Assembly: GCF_026262505.1 (NCBI RefSeq)
Contig: NC_067206.1
Span: forward strand, 23,451,896-23,515,895
Direction: 5' to 3'
DNA: 64,000 nt
Source of the DNA: Trichomonas vaginalis G3
Lineage: Eukaryota; Parabasalia; Trichomonadida; Trichomonadidae
Shown: in pieces, positions 30,617-43,157 of the stretch
How positions within the stretch are numbered: the first letter of the stretch is position 1
How the letters are laid out: the number at the start of each line of letters is the position of its first letter
Notes under the pieces: model-generated
Seen by the model: only the letters and a program-made list of their open reading frames with translations
Told to the model about the DNA's origin: nothing
The model's database searches: none
Made by a program: the position numbers and the translations under genes

Positions 30617-33600
30617 ATTGAATTTTCATGATTTCTTCATCGTAATGAGCGTATATGCTTTGTCATGATTTCTTCATCGTACATGTTTTGTCGAAACTTC
30701 ATCGTACATGTTTTGTCGAAACTTCTTCGTAAATGATTTGTCGAAACTTCTTCATCGTAATGAGTGTATATGCTTTGTCATGATTTCTTCATCGTAAATG
30801 TTTTGTCAAGACTTCTTCATCGTATATGTTTTGTCATGATTTCTTCATCGTAATGAGCGTATATTCTTTGTCAAACATGAGCGTATATGTTTTGTCATGA
30901 TTTCTTCATCGTAATGAGCGTAAATGACCCAAAAATAATGTTTATGTTAGAATGTTAGATCTAACACCTTTTCTAACATGTTTTCTAACATGAGCGTAAA
31001 TGATCCAAAAATAATGTTTAGGGTAGATGGTTAGATCTAACCTCATTTCTACCCTCATTTCTACCCTCATGAATTTTCATACGGAATCTCTTCGTACATG
31101 TTTTGTCATGATTTCTTCATCGTAATGAGCGTAAATGTTTTGTCGAAACTTCTTCGTAAATGATTTGTCGAAACTTCTTCATCGTAATGAGTGTATATGC
31201 TTTGTCATGATGTCTTCATCGTAATGAGCGTATATGTTTTGTCAAGACTTCTTCATCGTACATGTTTTGTCATGATTTCTTCATCGTAATGAGCGTATAT
31301 GCTTTGTCAAACATGAACGTATATGCTTTGTCATGATTTCTTCATCGTAATGAGCGTAAATGATCCAAAAATAATGTTTAGGTGAAGAGGTGAGATCTCA
31401 CCTCTTTTCTCACCTCATGAATTTTCATGATTTCTTCATTGTATATGCTTTGTCGAAACTTCATCGTAATGAGTGTAAATGATTTGTCATGATTTCATCG
31501 TACATGTTTTGTCGAAACTTCATCGTATATGCTTTGTCATGACTTCTTCATCGTAATGAGCGTAAATGATCCAAAAATAATGTTTATGTTAGAATGTTAG
31601 ATCTCACCTCTTTTCTCACCTCTTTTCTCACCTCATTGAATTTTCATGATTTCTTCATCGTACATGTTTTGTCAAACATGAACGTAAATGTTTTGTCAAA
31701 CATGAACGTAAATGTTTTGTCGAACCTTCACTTTTTTGACGAAGTGCAAATCTTCACTTCGTGTCAAAACTTCTTCGTAAATGTTTTGTCATGATTTCTT
31801 CGTAAATGTTTTGTCATGACTTCTTCATCGTATATGCTTTGTCAAACATGAGCGTATATGTTTTGTCATGATTTCTTCATCGTAATGAGCGTAAATGTTT
31901 TGTCAAACATGAACGTAAATGTTTTGTCAAGACTTCTTCATCGTAATGAGCGTAAATGACCCAAAAATATATTTTAGGTGAAGAGGTGAGATCTCACCTC
32001 TTTTCTCACCTCTTTTCTCACCTCTTTTCTCACCTCATGAATTTTCATGACTTCTTCATCGTACATGTTTTGTCATGATTTCTTCATCGTAATGAGCGTA
32101 AATGATCCAAAAATAATGTTTAGGGTAGATGGTTAGATCTAACCTCATTTCTACCCTCATGAATTTTCATGATTTCTTCATCGTAATGAGCGTAAATGTT
32201 TTGTCAAACATGAACGTAAATGTTTTGTCAAGACTTCTTCATCGTAATGAGCGTAAATGACCCAAAAATATATTTTAGGTGAAGAGGTGAGATCTCACCT
32301 CTTTTCTCACCTCTTTTCTCACCTCTTTTCTCACCTCATGAATTTTCATGACTTCTTCATCGTACATGTTTTGTCATGATTTCTTCATCGTAATGAGCGT
32401 AAATGATCCAAAAATAATGTTTAGGGTAGATGGTTAGATCTAACCTCATTTCTACCCTCATGAATTTTCATGATTTCTTCATCGTAATGAGCGTATATTC
32501 TTTGTCAAGACTTCTTCATCGTAATGAGCGTAAATGTTTTGTCATGATTTCTTCATCGTAATGAGCGTATATGTTTTGTCATGACTTCTTCATCGTACAT
32601 GTTTTGTCATGATTTCTTCATCGTAATGAGCGTATATGACCCAAAAATAATGTTTAGGGTAGATGGTTTTTAGGTTATTCAATAATGACTTATTTTTGAA
32701 GAACTGAGGGTGCTACCATGTTACCATGTGCTACCAGGTTAATGAACTTCTCTGAAAAAATGAGACAACATGACATTTTGACAACAGTCCAGGAAATAAA
32801 CTTCATCGTATATGTTTTGTCATGACCTCATCGTATATGTTTTGTCATGATTTCATCGAAACTAAACGTATATGTTTTGTCATGATTTCATCGTATATGT
32901 TTTGTCATGACTTCTTCATCGTATATGTTTTGTCATGATTTCTTCATCGTAATGAGCGTAAATGACCCAAAAATAATGTTTAGGTGAAGTGGTGAGATCT
33001 CACCTCTTTTCTCACCTCTTTTCTCACCTCATTGAATTTTCATGATTTCTTCATCGTAATGAGTGTATATGTTTTGTCATGATTTCTTCATCGTAATGAA
33101 CGTATATGTTTTGTCATGATTTCTTCATCGTAATGAACGTATATGTTTTGTCATGATTTCTTCATCGTATATGCTTTGTCAAACATGAACGTATATGTTT
33201 TGTCATGATTTCTTCATCGTAATGAGCGTATATGCTTTGTCATGATTTCTTCATCGTAATGAGCGTAAATGTTTTGTCAAACATGAACGTAAATGAATTT
33301 TCATGATTTCTTCATCGTAATGAGCGTAAATGACCCAAAAATAATGTTTAGGTGAAGTGGTGAGATCTCACCTCTTTTCTCACCTCTTTTCTCACCTCAT
33401 TGAATTTTCATGATTTCTTCATCGTAATGAGCGTAAATGTTTTGTCATGATTTCTTCATCGTATATGCTTTGTCAAACATGAACGTATATGCTTTGTCGA
33501 AACTTCTTCATCGTAATGAGCGTAAATGTTTTGTCATGATTTCTTCATCGTAATGAGCGTAAATGTTTTGTCATGATTTCTTCATCGTAATGAGTGTAAA

Positions 33601-33788
33601 TGATCCAAAAATAATGTTTAGGTGAAGTGGTGAGATCTCACCTCTTTTCTCACCTCATTGAATTTTCATGATTTCTTCATCGTAATGAGCGTAAATGATC
33701 CAAAAATAATGTTTATGTTAGAATGTTAGATCTAACACCTTTTCTAACATGTTTTCTAACATGGAGGATTTCATCTGATATAAACATT

Positions 33789-34279
33789 ATTTGGTGAAAG
33801 TATCCTAAAAATATTTGATGGACTTTAACTAAAATAATGTTTAGGGAAGAATGTTTATATCAGATGAAACAGTAAAGTATTATATCTATTAAATCGTCTA
33901 TGATGTAAATTGTGTATAGAATGAAATGAAGGAAGAATGTTTATATCAGATGAAACAGTAAAGTATTATATCTATTAAATCGTCTATGATGTAAATTGTG
34001 TATAGAATGAAATGAAGGAAGAATGTTTATATCAGATGAAACAGTAAAGTATTATATCTATTAAATCGTCTATGATGTAAATTGTGTATAGAATGAAATG
34101 AAGGAAGAATGTTTATATCAGATGAAACAGTAAAGTATTATATCTATTAAATCGTCTATGATGTAAATTGTGTATAGAATGAAATGAAGGAAGAATGTTT
34201 ATATCAGATGAAACAGTAAAGTATTATATCTATTAAATCGTCTATGATGTAAATTGTGTATAGAATGAAATGAAGGAAG
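33789..34279. repeat. Centre of the palindrome with 86-bp tandem repeats
   Basis: From 33845 a unit of 86 bp starting GGAAGAATGTTTATATCAG is repeated without change at 33931, 34017, 34103 and 34189, with a partial sixth copy at 34275 running into the right arm. The first 56 bp of the centre (33789-33844) are single copy. The tandem block is the only large part of the element without a mirrored partner. Confidence 0.85.
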
Positions 34280-37200
34280 AATGTTTATATCAGATGAAAT
34301 CCTCCATGTTAGAAAACATGTTAGAAAAGGTGTTAGATCTAACATTCTAACATAAACATTATTTTTGGATCATTTACGCTCATTACGATGAAGAAATCAT
34401 GAAAATTCAATGAGGTGAGAAAAGAGGTGAGATCTCACCACTTCACCTAAACATTATTTTTGGATCATTTACACTCATTACGATGAAGAAATCATGACAA
34501 AACATTTACGCTCATTACGATGAAGAAATCATGACAAAACATTTACGCTCATTACGATGAAGAAATCATGACAAAACATTTACGCTCATTACGATGAAGA
34601 AGTTTCGACAAAGCATATACGTTCATGTTTGACAAAGCATATACGATGAAGAAATCATGACAAAACATTTACGCTCATTACGATGAAGAAATCATGAAAA
34701 TTCAATGAGGTGAGAAAAGAGGTGAGAAAAGAGGTGAGATCTCACCACTTCACCTAAACATTATTTTTGGGTCATTTACGCTCATTACGATGAAGAAATC
34801 ATGAAAATTCATTTACGTTCATGTTTGACAAAACATTTACGCTCATTACGATGAAGAAATCATGACAAAGCATATACGCTCATTACGATGAAGAAATCAT
34901 GACAAAACATATACGTTCATGTTTGACAAAGCATATACGATGAAGAAATCATGACAAAACATATACGTTCATTACGATGAAGAAATCATGACAAAACATA
35001 TACGTTCATTACGATGAAGAAATCATGACAAAACATATACACTCATTACGATGAAGAAATCATGAAAATTCAATGAGGTGAGAAAAGAGGTGAGAAAAGA
35101 GGTGAGATCTCACCACTTCACCTAAACATTATTTTTGGGTCATTTACGCTCATTACGATGAAGAAATCATGACAAAACATATACGATGAAGAAGTCATGA
35201 CAAAACATATACGATGAAATCATGACAAAACATATACGTTTAGTTTCGATGAAATCATGACAAAACATATACGATGAGGTCATGACAAAACATATACGAT
35301 GAAGTTTATTTCCTGGACTGTTGTCAAAATGTCATGTTGTCTCATTTTTTCAGAGAAGTTCATTAACCTGGTAGCACATGGTAACATGGTAGCACCCTCA
35401 GTTCTTCAAAAATAAGTCATTATTGAATAACCTAAAAACCATCTACCCTAAACATTATTTTTGGGTCATATACGCTCATTACGATGAAGAAATCATGACA
35501 AAACATGTACGATGAAGAAGTCATGACAAAACATATACGCTCATTACGATGAAGAAATCATGACAAAACATTTACGCTCATTACGATGAAGAAGTCTTGA
35601 CAAAGAATATACGCTCATTACGATGAAGAAATCATGAAAATTCATGAGGGTAGAAATGAGGTTAGATCTAACCATCTACCCTAAACATTATTTTTGGATC
35701 ATTTACGCTCATTACGATGAAGAAAATCATGACAAAACATGTACGATGAAGAAGTCATGAAAATTCATGAGGTGAGAAAAGAGGTGAGAAAAGAGGTGAG
35801 AAAAGAGGTGAGATCTCACCTCTTCACCTAAAATATATTTTTGGGTCATTTACGCTCATTACGATGAAGAAGTCTTGACAAAACATTTACGTTCATGTTT
35901 GACAAAACATTTACGCTCATTACGATGAAGAAATCATGACAAAACATATACGCTCATGTTTGACAAAGCATATACGATGAAGAAGTCATGACAAAACATT
36001 TACGAAGAAATCATGACAAAACATTTACGAAGAAGTTTTGACACGAAGTGAAGATTTGCACTTCGTCAAAAAAGTGAAGGTTCGACAAAACATTTACGTT
36101 CATGTTTGACAAAACATTTACGTTCATGTTTGACAAAACATGTACGATGAAGAAATCATGAAAATTCAATGAGGTGAGAAAAGAGGTGAGAAAAGAGGTG
36201 AGATCTAACATTCTAACATAAACATTATTTTTGGATCATTTACGCTCATTACGATGAAGAAGTCATGACAAAGCATATACGATGAAGTTTCGACAAAACA
36301 TGTACGATGAAATCATGACAAATCATTTACACTCATTACGATGAAGTTTCGACAAAGCATATACGATGAAGAAATCATGAAAATTCATGAGGTGAGAAAA
36401 GAGGTGAGATCTCACCTCTTCACCTAAACATTATTTTTGGATCATTTACGCTCATTACGATGAAGAAATCATGACAAAGCATATACGTTCATGTTTGACA
36501 AAGCATATACGCTCATTACGATGAAGAAATCATGACAAAACATGTACGATGAAGAAGTCTTGACAAAACATATACGCTCATTACGATGAAGACATCATGA
36601 CAAAGCATATACACTCATTACGATGAAGAAGTTTCGACAAATCATTTACGAAGAAGTTTCGACAAAACATTTACGCTCATTACGATGAAGAAATCATGAC
36701 AAAACATGTACGAAGAGATTCCGTATGAAAATTCATGAGGGTAGAAATGAGGGTAGAAATGAGGTTAGATCTAACCATCTACCCTAAACATTATTTTTGG
36801 ATCATTTACGCTCATGTTAGAAAACATGTTAGAAAAGGTGTTAGATCTAACATTCTAACATAAACATTATTTTTGGGTCATTTACGCTCATTACGATGAA
36901 GAAATCATGACAAAACATATACGCTCATGTTTGACAAAGAATATACGCTCATTACGATGAAGAAATCATGACAAAACATATACGATGAAGAAGTCTTGAC
37001 AAAACATTTACGATGAAGAAATCATGACAAAGCATATACACTCATTACGATGAAGAAGTTTCGACAAATCATTTACGAAGAAGTTTCGACAAAACATGTA
37101 CGATGAAGTTTCGACAAAACATGTACGATGAAGAAATCATGACAAAGCATATACGCTCATTACGATGAAGAAATCATGAAAATTCAATGAGGGTAGAAAT

Positions 37201-37810
37201 GAGGGTAGAAATGAGGTTAGATCTAACCATCTACCCTAAACATTATTTTTGCTGAATTCAGCAACAAAATGAACGAAGTCAGGATGTATGCAAATACCTT
37301 TGAATTCATTCATAAATGCCTTAGTAAGCTCACAAAATGTTTGTTTTGAGGTTGAGCCACTTTTGGCTCGACCGTATTCTTTCAACCAAAACTCAAGAAT
37401 TTTCCTGCGTGAATTTTGTATAAAAAGCAACCGTCGGAATTCAGACGGTTGTTATATTCTTCACAAAATGCCTTATAATACTCTTCGTTCTACAAAGCAA
37501 GCATATCATTGGTTTGAAAACCAACAGACAAAAGAACTTTTAGAAGAATTTCCTCATATGATTGCTTCCCTCGGAAAACCGAGAGAAGAGATTCCGTATG
37601 AAAATTCAAGAGGGTAGAAAAGAGGGTAGAAATGAGGTTAGATCTAACATTCTAACATAAACATTATTTTGGGTCATTTACGCTCATTATGATGAAGAAG
37701 TCATGACAAAACATTTACGTTCATGTTTGACAAAACATTACGATGAATCATGACAAAACATTTACGATTAAATCATGACAAACATTTATGTTATACAGTA
37801 ATGTTAGTCA
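34280..37810. repeat. Inner repeat array, right arm
   Basis: Reverse complement of the left array, lacking the extra roughly 300-bp tandem copy. It contains the same GATC-centred hairpins, for example at 34426, 35103, 35649, 35813 and 36753. Confidence 0.85.
37288..37617 (+). CDS. 109-aa hypothetical protein (right copy)
   Basis: Identical in sequence to the left-arm copy and open. Transcribed outward, away from the centre. See the left copy for the sequence features and the strand doubt. Confidence 0.4.
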   Translation: MQIPLNSFINALVSSQNVCFEVEPLLARPYSFNQNSRIFLREFCIKSNRRNSDGCYILHKMPYNTLRSTKQAYHWFENQQTKELLEEFPHMIASLGKPREEIPYENSRG

Positions 37811-37860
37811 TGAATGTTTGTCCTACGTGTTGGCGTTAGTGTTGAAAAATAATGTTTGTC

Positions 37861-38563
37861 CTACATGAAGCCGTACAAGCGTTTGAATTTGTTTATGCAT
37901 AAGATTACTCTCTTGTTTTCTGTATCTATCATACAAACATAAGCAGCACCTGTTTTTGTAAAGTTTATATGAAGTTTTCGATAGTTAAGACCTGTATAAT
38001 AATAGAATGCGTCCTCATTCTCAACATAGTAGTAGAACTCAAACGAATGCTTACCATAATCTGTTATTTCAACAGCTTCGTCAGATATTTCATCAACGAA
38101 CTCATAAACTATATCGCCATACTTGCTTTTATTTCTATTGTTTTCAGATCTAGAACACCAACGAAGGTTTGAGATTCTGTTGTCCGTTCTATCATGATTT
38201 ATATGGTCTATTTCTTTCAAATTGTTTGGATTTTCAATCCACTGTTCTGCAATAATTCTATGCTTTAAATGTTTTGTTGTTTAAACTAAGCTCAATATAA
38301 CCATAATTATTTAAGCATTCACTCATAATATGTTTGTCTTTCTTTCGACGAATAGTAAAAGGATATGTCGTACAAATCTCATAATCTTCATGATTTCTCA
38401 ATGTTTCCCATTGAGTTTGTTCCCCACTAACGTTCTCATTGACGTCCTCAATATCTTCTTCCTCACTGAACTCGTCAATATTTTCACTAGCTCCTTCTGT
38501 AATGTTTTCATCGGCATTGTCATTGACTTCTTCTGTAATGTTAGATGTTGTTGTTTCGCTCAT
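37861..38563 (-). pseudogene. HNH endonuclease gene (right copy, broken)
   Basis: Mirror copy of 29237-29941 with the same HNH and C-terminal domain sequence, but with about one break, so only the left arm has it whole. Divergent from the right-arm helicase gene. Confidence 0.75.
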
Positions 38564-38651
38564 GTTCTTTCACTAATGTTAAAAAGTTATGTTGTACGAA
38601 TTTTGAACAGAATTTAGAGCAGTTATGAAACAATGAAGTATTTTTACGCTA

Positions 38652-41188
38652 TTGAAAGGAACTATGAGAGTGAAGTACATGACAGCAATGACAAAAGGAA
38701 CTAATATCAAACCTAATGAAATCGCTCACGAGGACATAGAGCTTAACAAGTACTTTGTGGAGTATCTTATAAGTGAAGAGTATGTAAGACCTTACTTCAT
38801 GTTTGACAGCATGAATGAGGATGTTATTTCATGGTTAAAGAATATAAGCAATGTTTTCGGTAAGTACGTCATAGATGACAAAGGTCTTGTTGTATTTTAT
38901 GAGACAGCAATACGAACACAGGAACTAATGGATATTATGCACTCAACAGCAAAGAAAGGATTTAGTACTATTGGCATGAATGAACATTGCAGGAATGACA
39001 TATACAACCTATGCTCACGAAAGCCTTACACAAAAGCAATACAAATGATAGAACATAAGTGTCTAAGGTCAGCAAATGAAATCATTACTGTCAGTGGTTA
39101 TGAAAGAACTGTTAGCAAAGATGAGTGGAAACAGCTATTCATATTAAGGAAGGACGTTGCTGAACTAGTTAAACCTGTTGCACAAACATTGTTTCAGATA
39201 AGACCAGCAATGACTAAGAACCCTTTGACCTTAGTCAATGAGACCATAGAGGTTGAAGATAATGACATGAAAGAACTAGGAATGAATGAGAGAAGTTGTG
39301 AAGGATGTTTGAGTCAAAACACATGGTTCTTCAGAGCTGTTAAGAAACTTAGTAAAGAACGACAGAAATATTTTATAGAGAAGTATTGCAAAGGATGTGT
39401 AAATGAATTGCTTGAAATAGAACTTAGAGACACTTTCACACTAAAGGACTTGAGAGAAATAAGTACATGAGTGAAGAAGGTATTGACATAGCTAGTGTTA
39501 TAAATGACTTAAGAAGATGTGTTGTCGTTATTGACGGAGCACGTATGACATATCTAGTGAAAGATTATGATGGAATACGAGACACAACAACACTTGTGTC
39601 AGTAGATAGCAAGGAATTCAATAAGCTCATGAAGAGTGTTTATGTAGGACGTATTGAGGAGAAGGATGTGAACGCACTGATGATTTATGAAGCGGGTCAG
39701 AACAAGAACTATCTTATGAAGTCAGGCATGAGATTCTTTGACGAAAGAGATGACATTTACAGCTATTTCAGAGGATATGAGTATGAGGTACTGAATGAAG
39801 TAGATGAAAGCATTATTGAAGGATATTTGAAACATGTTCACGATGTCATATGTAATGAGGATGAAGAGCTTTATGAGTATGTTTTGAACTGGTTCGCCTA
39901 CATCGTTCAAAATCCTTGTGGAAAGACTGGAACAGTACTTTTGTTAATAGGAAAGCAAGGAACTGGTAAGAATGTACTTAGTAATGTTCTATGCGAGCTC
40001 ATTAGCAAGTACGCCAACAATAATATAACGGCAATAGAGAATGTGGTTGGTAGATTCAATGCTGCTATTGAGAACATGAAGCTCATCGTATGCAATGAAC
40101 TAAGCTCATGCGATACGTCTAAGGTCATGAACCACGACGCACTAAAGTCAATAGTAACAGAGACTCAGTTGGACTTAAATCAGAAGTGTCAGCCAGTAAG
40201 AAAGATAGAGAATGTTTGTAATATCATCATGATATCTAACAACTTCAACTCAGTAAAGATTGACAAAGACGACAGAAGATTTGTTGTCATTGACGTAAGC
40301 AGCAGATACAAAGGAAATTACGAATATTTCTCAAATCTCATTGAAAGCTTTAATGAAGAGTTTTATTCAAACTTACTGACGTACTTCATGAAGAAAGATT
40401 TAAGTGAATTTGATGTAAGGAAGATACCATTCACCAGGGCTAAACAAGAACTCATCGAAATGAACAAAACACCTTACCAAATGTTTTACGAGGAGTTCTA
40501 TGAAAAGTTTGTATCCGGATGGAATTGTACAGAGTGCTACAGAAGATATAAAGAATTTGCGAAGGAGAATGAATTCTTTGCATGTAGTTCAAATGTATTT
40601 GGTGGCAAGATGAGAGAATTTGTGAAGAGAAGTAGAAAGCGAGACGGTTCTGCAAGAAGTTATATTTACGAAGCAAGTATGATATTAGAAGGTCGTGGAA
40701 AGAAAGAAACAGTGAATTATGAGGAAGTGCTTGAAAAATTCATGGAGTACATGGGAAGCAATATAACATACAACAAAGACATATACAGTGAGTTTAAGTA
40801 CTACTGTGAACAGCATGAGATTGAAGTAATGAGTAAAGGAGACTTTGAAACGCTTATGAAAGACAGTAAGGAGGTCCATGAGAACAGTGTTGAAATAGTT
40901 CATGAGAACAGTGAGGAGGTCATACATGAATGCAATGATGAAATAGTTCACGATGTCGTTCGTGAAGAAGCCATTGCAACAAAGAATGATATAAAGGATT
41001 TCATAGAACTTAACAAGGAGGAGTTTAAAGAAGGCTATGAAGTGAAAAGATGTGAAGAAGATTTCTTGGCGTATTTGAAGAAAAAGAGACTAAAGCCAAT
41101 GGCTCAAAATAAGTTTCAATCGATGTTTGAAAAGAAACGTTTGAGCTATGGTGGTGTAAGAAGCACATATTACTTTGTTAAGAAGTGA
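38652..41188 (+). pseudogene. SF3 helicase gene (right copy)
   Basis: Mirror copy of 26613-29148, about 2.5 kb, with about one break. Walker A GKQGTGKN, LIVCNEL and MISNN are all present. The tail part, open here to 41188, contains a short repeat of VHEN(S)-type residues (VHENSVEIVHENSEEVIHE) and ends RSTYYFVKK. The tail looks like a basic, winged-helix-sized region, function unknown. Confidence 0.75.
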
Positions 41189-41189
41189 G

Positions 41190-41500
41190 GACATTTATTT
41201 TTGTCGTTAGTGTTGGAGTTTGTGTTTGTTGTTAGCGTTTGTCATTTGTGCTGAAGTTAGTACTTGATGTTAGTGTTGGAGTTTGTGTTTGTTGTTAGTG
41301 TTTGTCATTTGTGCTGAAGTTAGTACTTGATGTTAGTGTTGGAGTTTGTGTTTGTTGTTAGTGAGAGAATAAATTAAATCATGAACTTTGCCATGGTCTC
41401 TGTCCCTAGTAGTTTTCATTAAGTTCTGGAAATAATGAAAGTCATAAACTTTGCCATGGTCTCTGTCCCTAGTAGTTTTCATTATCTCACAGAGTTAATG
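41190..41500. repeat. Short tandem repeats, right arm
   Basis: Mirror image of 26296-26600, with the 62-bp unit and the GTCTCTGTCCCTAGTAGT segments in the opposite orientation. Confidence 0.6.
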
Positions 41501-41895
41501 AAAGTCATACTTTCTATCAGATGAAGCATGCAGATGAACATAATGAAAGTTAGTGAGTTTGCCACGAGTTATGAATAAAATATTGGCATATTAGATAAGA
41601 TAACTGATGAAACAGATGAAGATAAATTAAATCTTGGACTTTGCCACACTCTGTCCCTAGTTCCTCAAAATCCTTGACAACGTTGCTTAGAAATTTTGGT
41701 TCAAAACCTCATCTGATTTTAATCTGTTATGCTACCTGTTAAGTTTCGCGAGATTATAAATGTCATGGAGTTATATAAAAAGGAGGGACAGCTAGGGACA
41801 CTGGAAGTACTTGTAAGGCTATCTGTTAAGATTGCATGAAATACTAAAAAGTCATGAAATCCATTATCGCTGTGCTAGCTTCACCTTAGAGTAAA

Positions 41896-42132
41896 ATGAC
41901 AAATAAAGTCACTGAAGCAATGAAACAAAAGTTTTTGGTAGAATACATTAAATCAGGAACTATTCCAGAAGGTTTTTACATTCATACTATGAAGGATGGT
42001 AGAGTTCAGTTTAGAAAGATAAAGCAACCATTAGATAAAGAAGGAATTTTGAGAAAGATTAAACTTCATGAGGACAACATTGCTGAACTTAGGAAGAAGT
42101 TAGAAGAGTTGGAGAAAGGAAGAGAGTTATAA
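41896..42132 (+). CDS. 78-aa coiled-coil protein (right copy)
   Basis: Same sequence as the left-arm copy, open, transcribed outward, followed by a GATC-centred hairpin at about 42150-42200. Confidence 0.55.
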   Translation: MTNKVTEAMKQKFLVEYIKSGTIPEGFYIHTMKDGRVQFRKIKQPLDKEGILRKIKLHEDNIAELRKKLEELEKGREL

Positions 42133-42297
42133 AGCAATGAATTCAACAGGGTGAAAAAACAGGTGAAAAAAGAGGTGAGATCTCACCTCTTCACCTAAAT
42201 TTATTTTTGTGCTATGTTTTCATACGTGTGGGAGTGGTGATATCATTAATTTTTAAGTTTATTTTTTTATTTTATTTTTTATTTTATTTGGATGTAA

Positions 42298-42624
42298 ATG
42301 ACGAAAACTATTGAGATAACAAACTACAACAGTCATGAGTTCAAGAATTTGTTCTTCGTTCCTCGTGAAAATACATTCTATCAGATACGAGGGAGAAAGG
42401 GTAAAGTTAGTTTGAGCGTTTATGACAACAAACATAATGGGAGATATATAAAAGCAATAGATACAAACGGTAAGCGTGTTTCATTAGCTTTGTCAAAACT
42501 TACTAACATTTATTTTGACAGTGACTTTGACTCTGACGATTGGAGTGACAGCAGCGATACTGAAGAATATGAACTATTGTGTGAAGCACAGCAATGGGAA
42601 GCGCTGCAATACTTTTGTAAGTGA
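42298..42624 (+). CDS. 108-aa HNH-C-terminal-like protein (right copy)
   Basis: Same sequence as the left-arm copy, with the same TAAATG start. Open. The last gene before the right end of the element. Confidence 0.65.
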   Translation: MTKTIEITNYNSHEFKNLFFVPRENTFYQIRGRKGKVSLSVYDNKHNGRYIKAIDTNGKRVSLALSKLTNIYFDSDFDSDDWSDSSDTEEYELLCEAQQWEALQYFCK

Positions 42625-42852
42625 GAACATTAATGGGAACGTTAGTGAGAACGTTTATTTTTCATTAGTGAAGTCGTTTGTGAAGTCATTAGTGAAGTCA
42701 TTTATGTGTCAGATGGTTTTGTAAATATTTAAGGTTAAGTTGGTGTTATGGTTGTGTTGTAAAATATACGTTACCGGTTTCGTAAAGTGTCAAACCGTTA
42801 ACTTGGGTAAGGTGGAACGCAGTGCCGCCGTACACAAGATAGGGATACTAAC

Positions 42853-42859
42853 TACAATA
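42853..42859. repeat. 7-bp target-site duplication, right copy (TACAATA)
   Basis: Directly follows the mirrored terminus GGGATACTAAC and equals the 7 bp before the left terminus. Confidence 0.75.
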
Positions 42860-43157
42860 TGTAATGGTACTAGAAATATGTTATATATGTATCTTTTCGT
42901 TTCTTCAAACTTCATGAGATACAAGATATCACGGAACCAACTTTCTCAAACAACCTATGCAGATGTATTGGAGGTACATAATGAAACACTTCTACGTTTT
43001 CCGAATTGAAATTGTACGGTTAGTTGTTGAACTATAAGCTTCCATAAGGACATAAAAATTAAATCTTAAAATAAATATTATATATAAATATATTTTTAGA
43101 TACTTAATTTATTTATAATATTTTTTTCCCAAAAAAATTTGGAATTTGAAAAGTTAA

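Larger units (their letters stand above)
29990..33780. repeat. Inner repeat array, left arm
   Basis: A dense array built from short units around CATCGTAATGAGCGTAAATG and TTTTGTCATGATTTCTTC (most common spacing about 37 bp), variants with TTTTGTCAAACATGAACG, and about fifteen GATC-centred hairpins usually preceded by CCAAAAATAATGTTTA and followed by TGAATTTTCATGA. One roughly 300-bp segment is tandemly duplicated (copies start near 31921 and 32222, period 301), and the right arm lacks the second copy. One small gene (30188-30517) lies near the outer edge. The many short open frames here are repeats, not genes. Confidence 0.85.
24944..42852. mobile_element. 17.9-kb giant palindromic element with helicase and HNH genes
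   Basis: The whole insertion is an inverted duplication: the left arm 24944-33788 and right arm 34280-42852 are nearly identical reverse complements, joined by about 490 bp of centre, and bounded by perfect 7-bp direct repeats. From the outer ends inward each arm carries a 108-aa gene, a 78-aa gene, an SF3 helicase gene, an HNH endonuclease gene, a 109-aa gene and a 3.8-kb repeat array. I see no capsid, integrase or transposase. The arms differ by a handful of small changes and one roughly 300-bp tandem duplication in the left arm. The copy looks young and nearly whole, with about one break in each helicase copy and one in one HNH copy. It may be a virus satellite or a PLV relative; the helicase supports kinship with the element at 4-20.8 kb. 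Confidence 0.85.

Noticed and set aside
33845-34283. CRISPR-like array
   Set aside because: The 86-bp copies are contiguous without variable spacers, and the setting is a eukaryotic mobile element.
31594-36211. 66-codon frames in the inner arrays
   Set aside because: They are translations of the short repeats, with no start context or non-repetitive sequence.
24944-42852. Palindrome as a pure assembly artefact
   Set aside because: The arms are not fully identical (one has an extra roughly 300-bp tandem copy), the centre is unmirrored, the flanks differ, and a perfect 7-bp direct repeat brackets the whole. An artefact is still possible but less likely.
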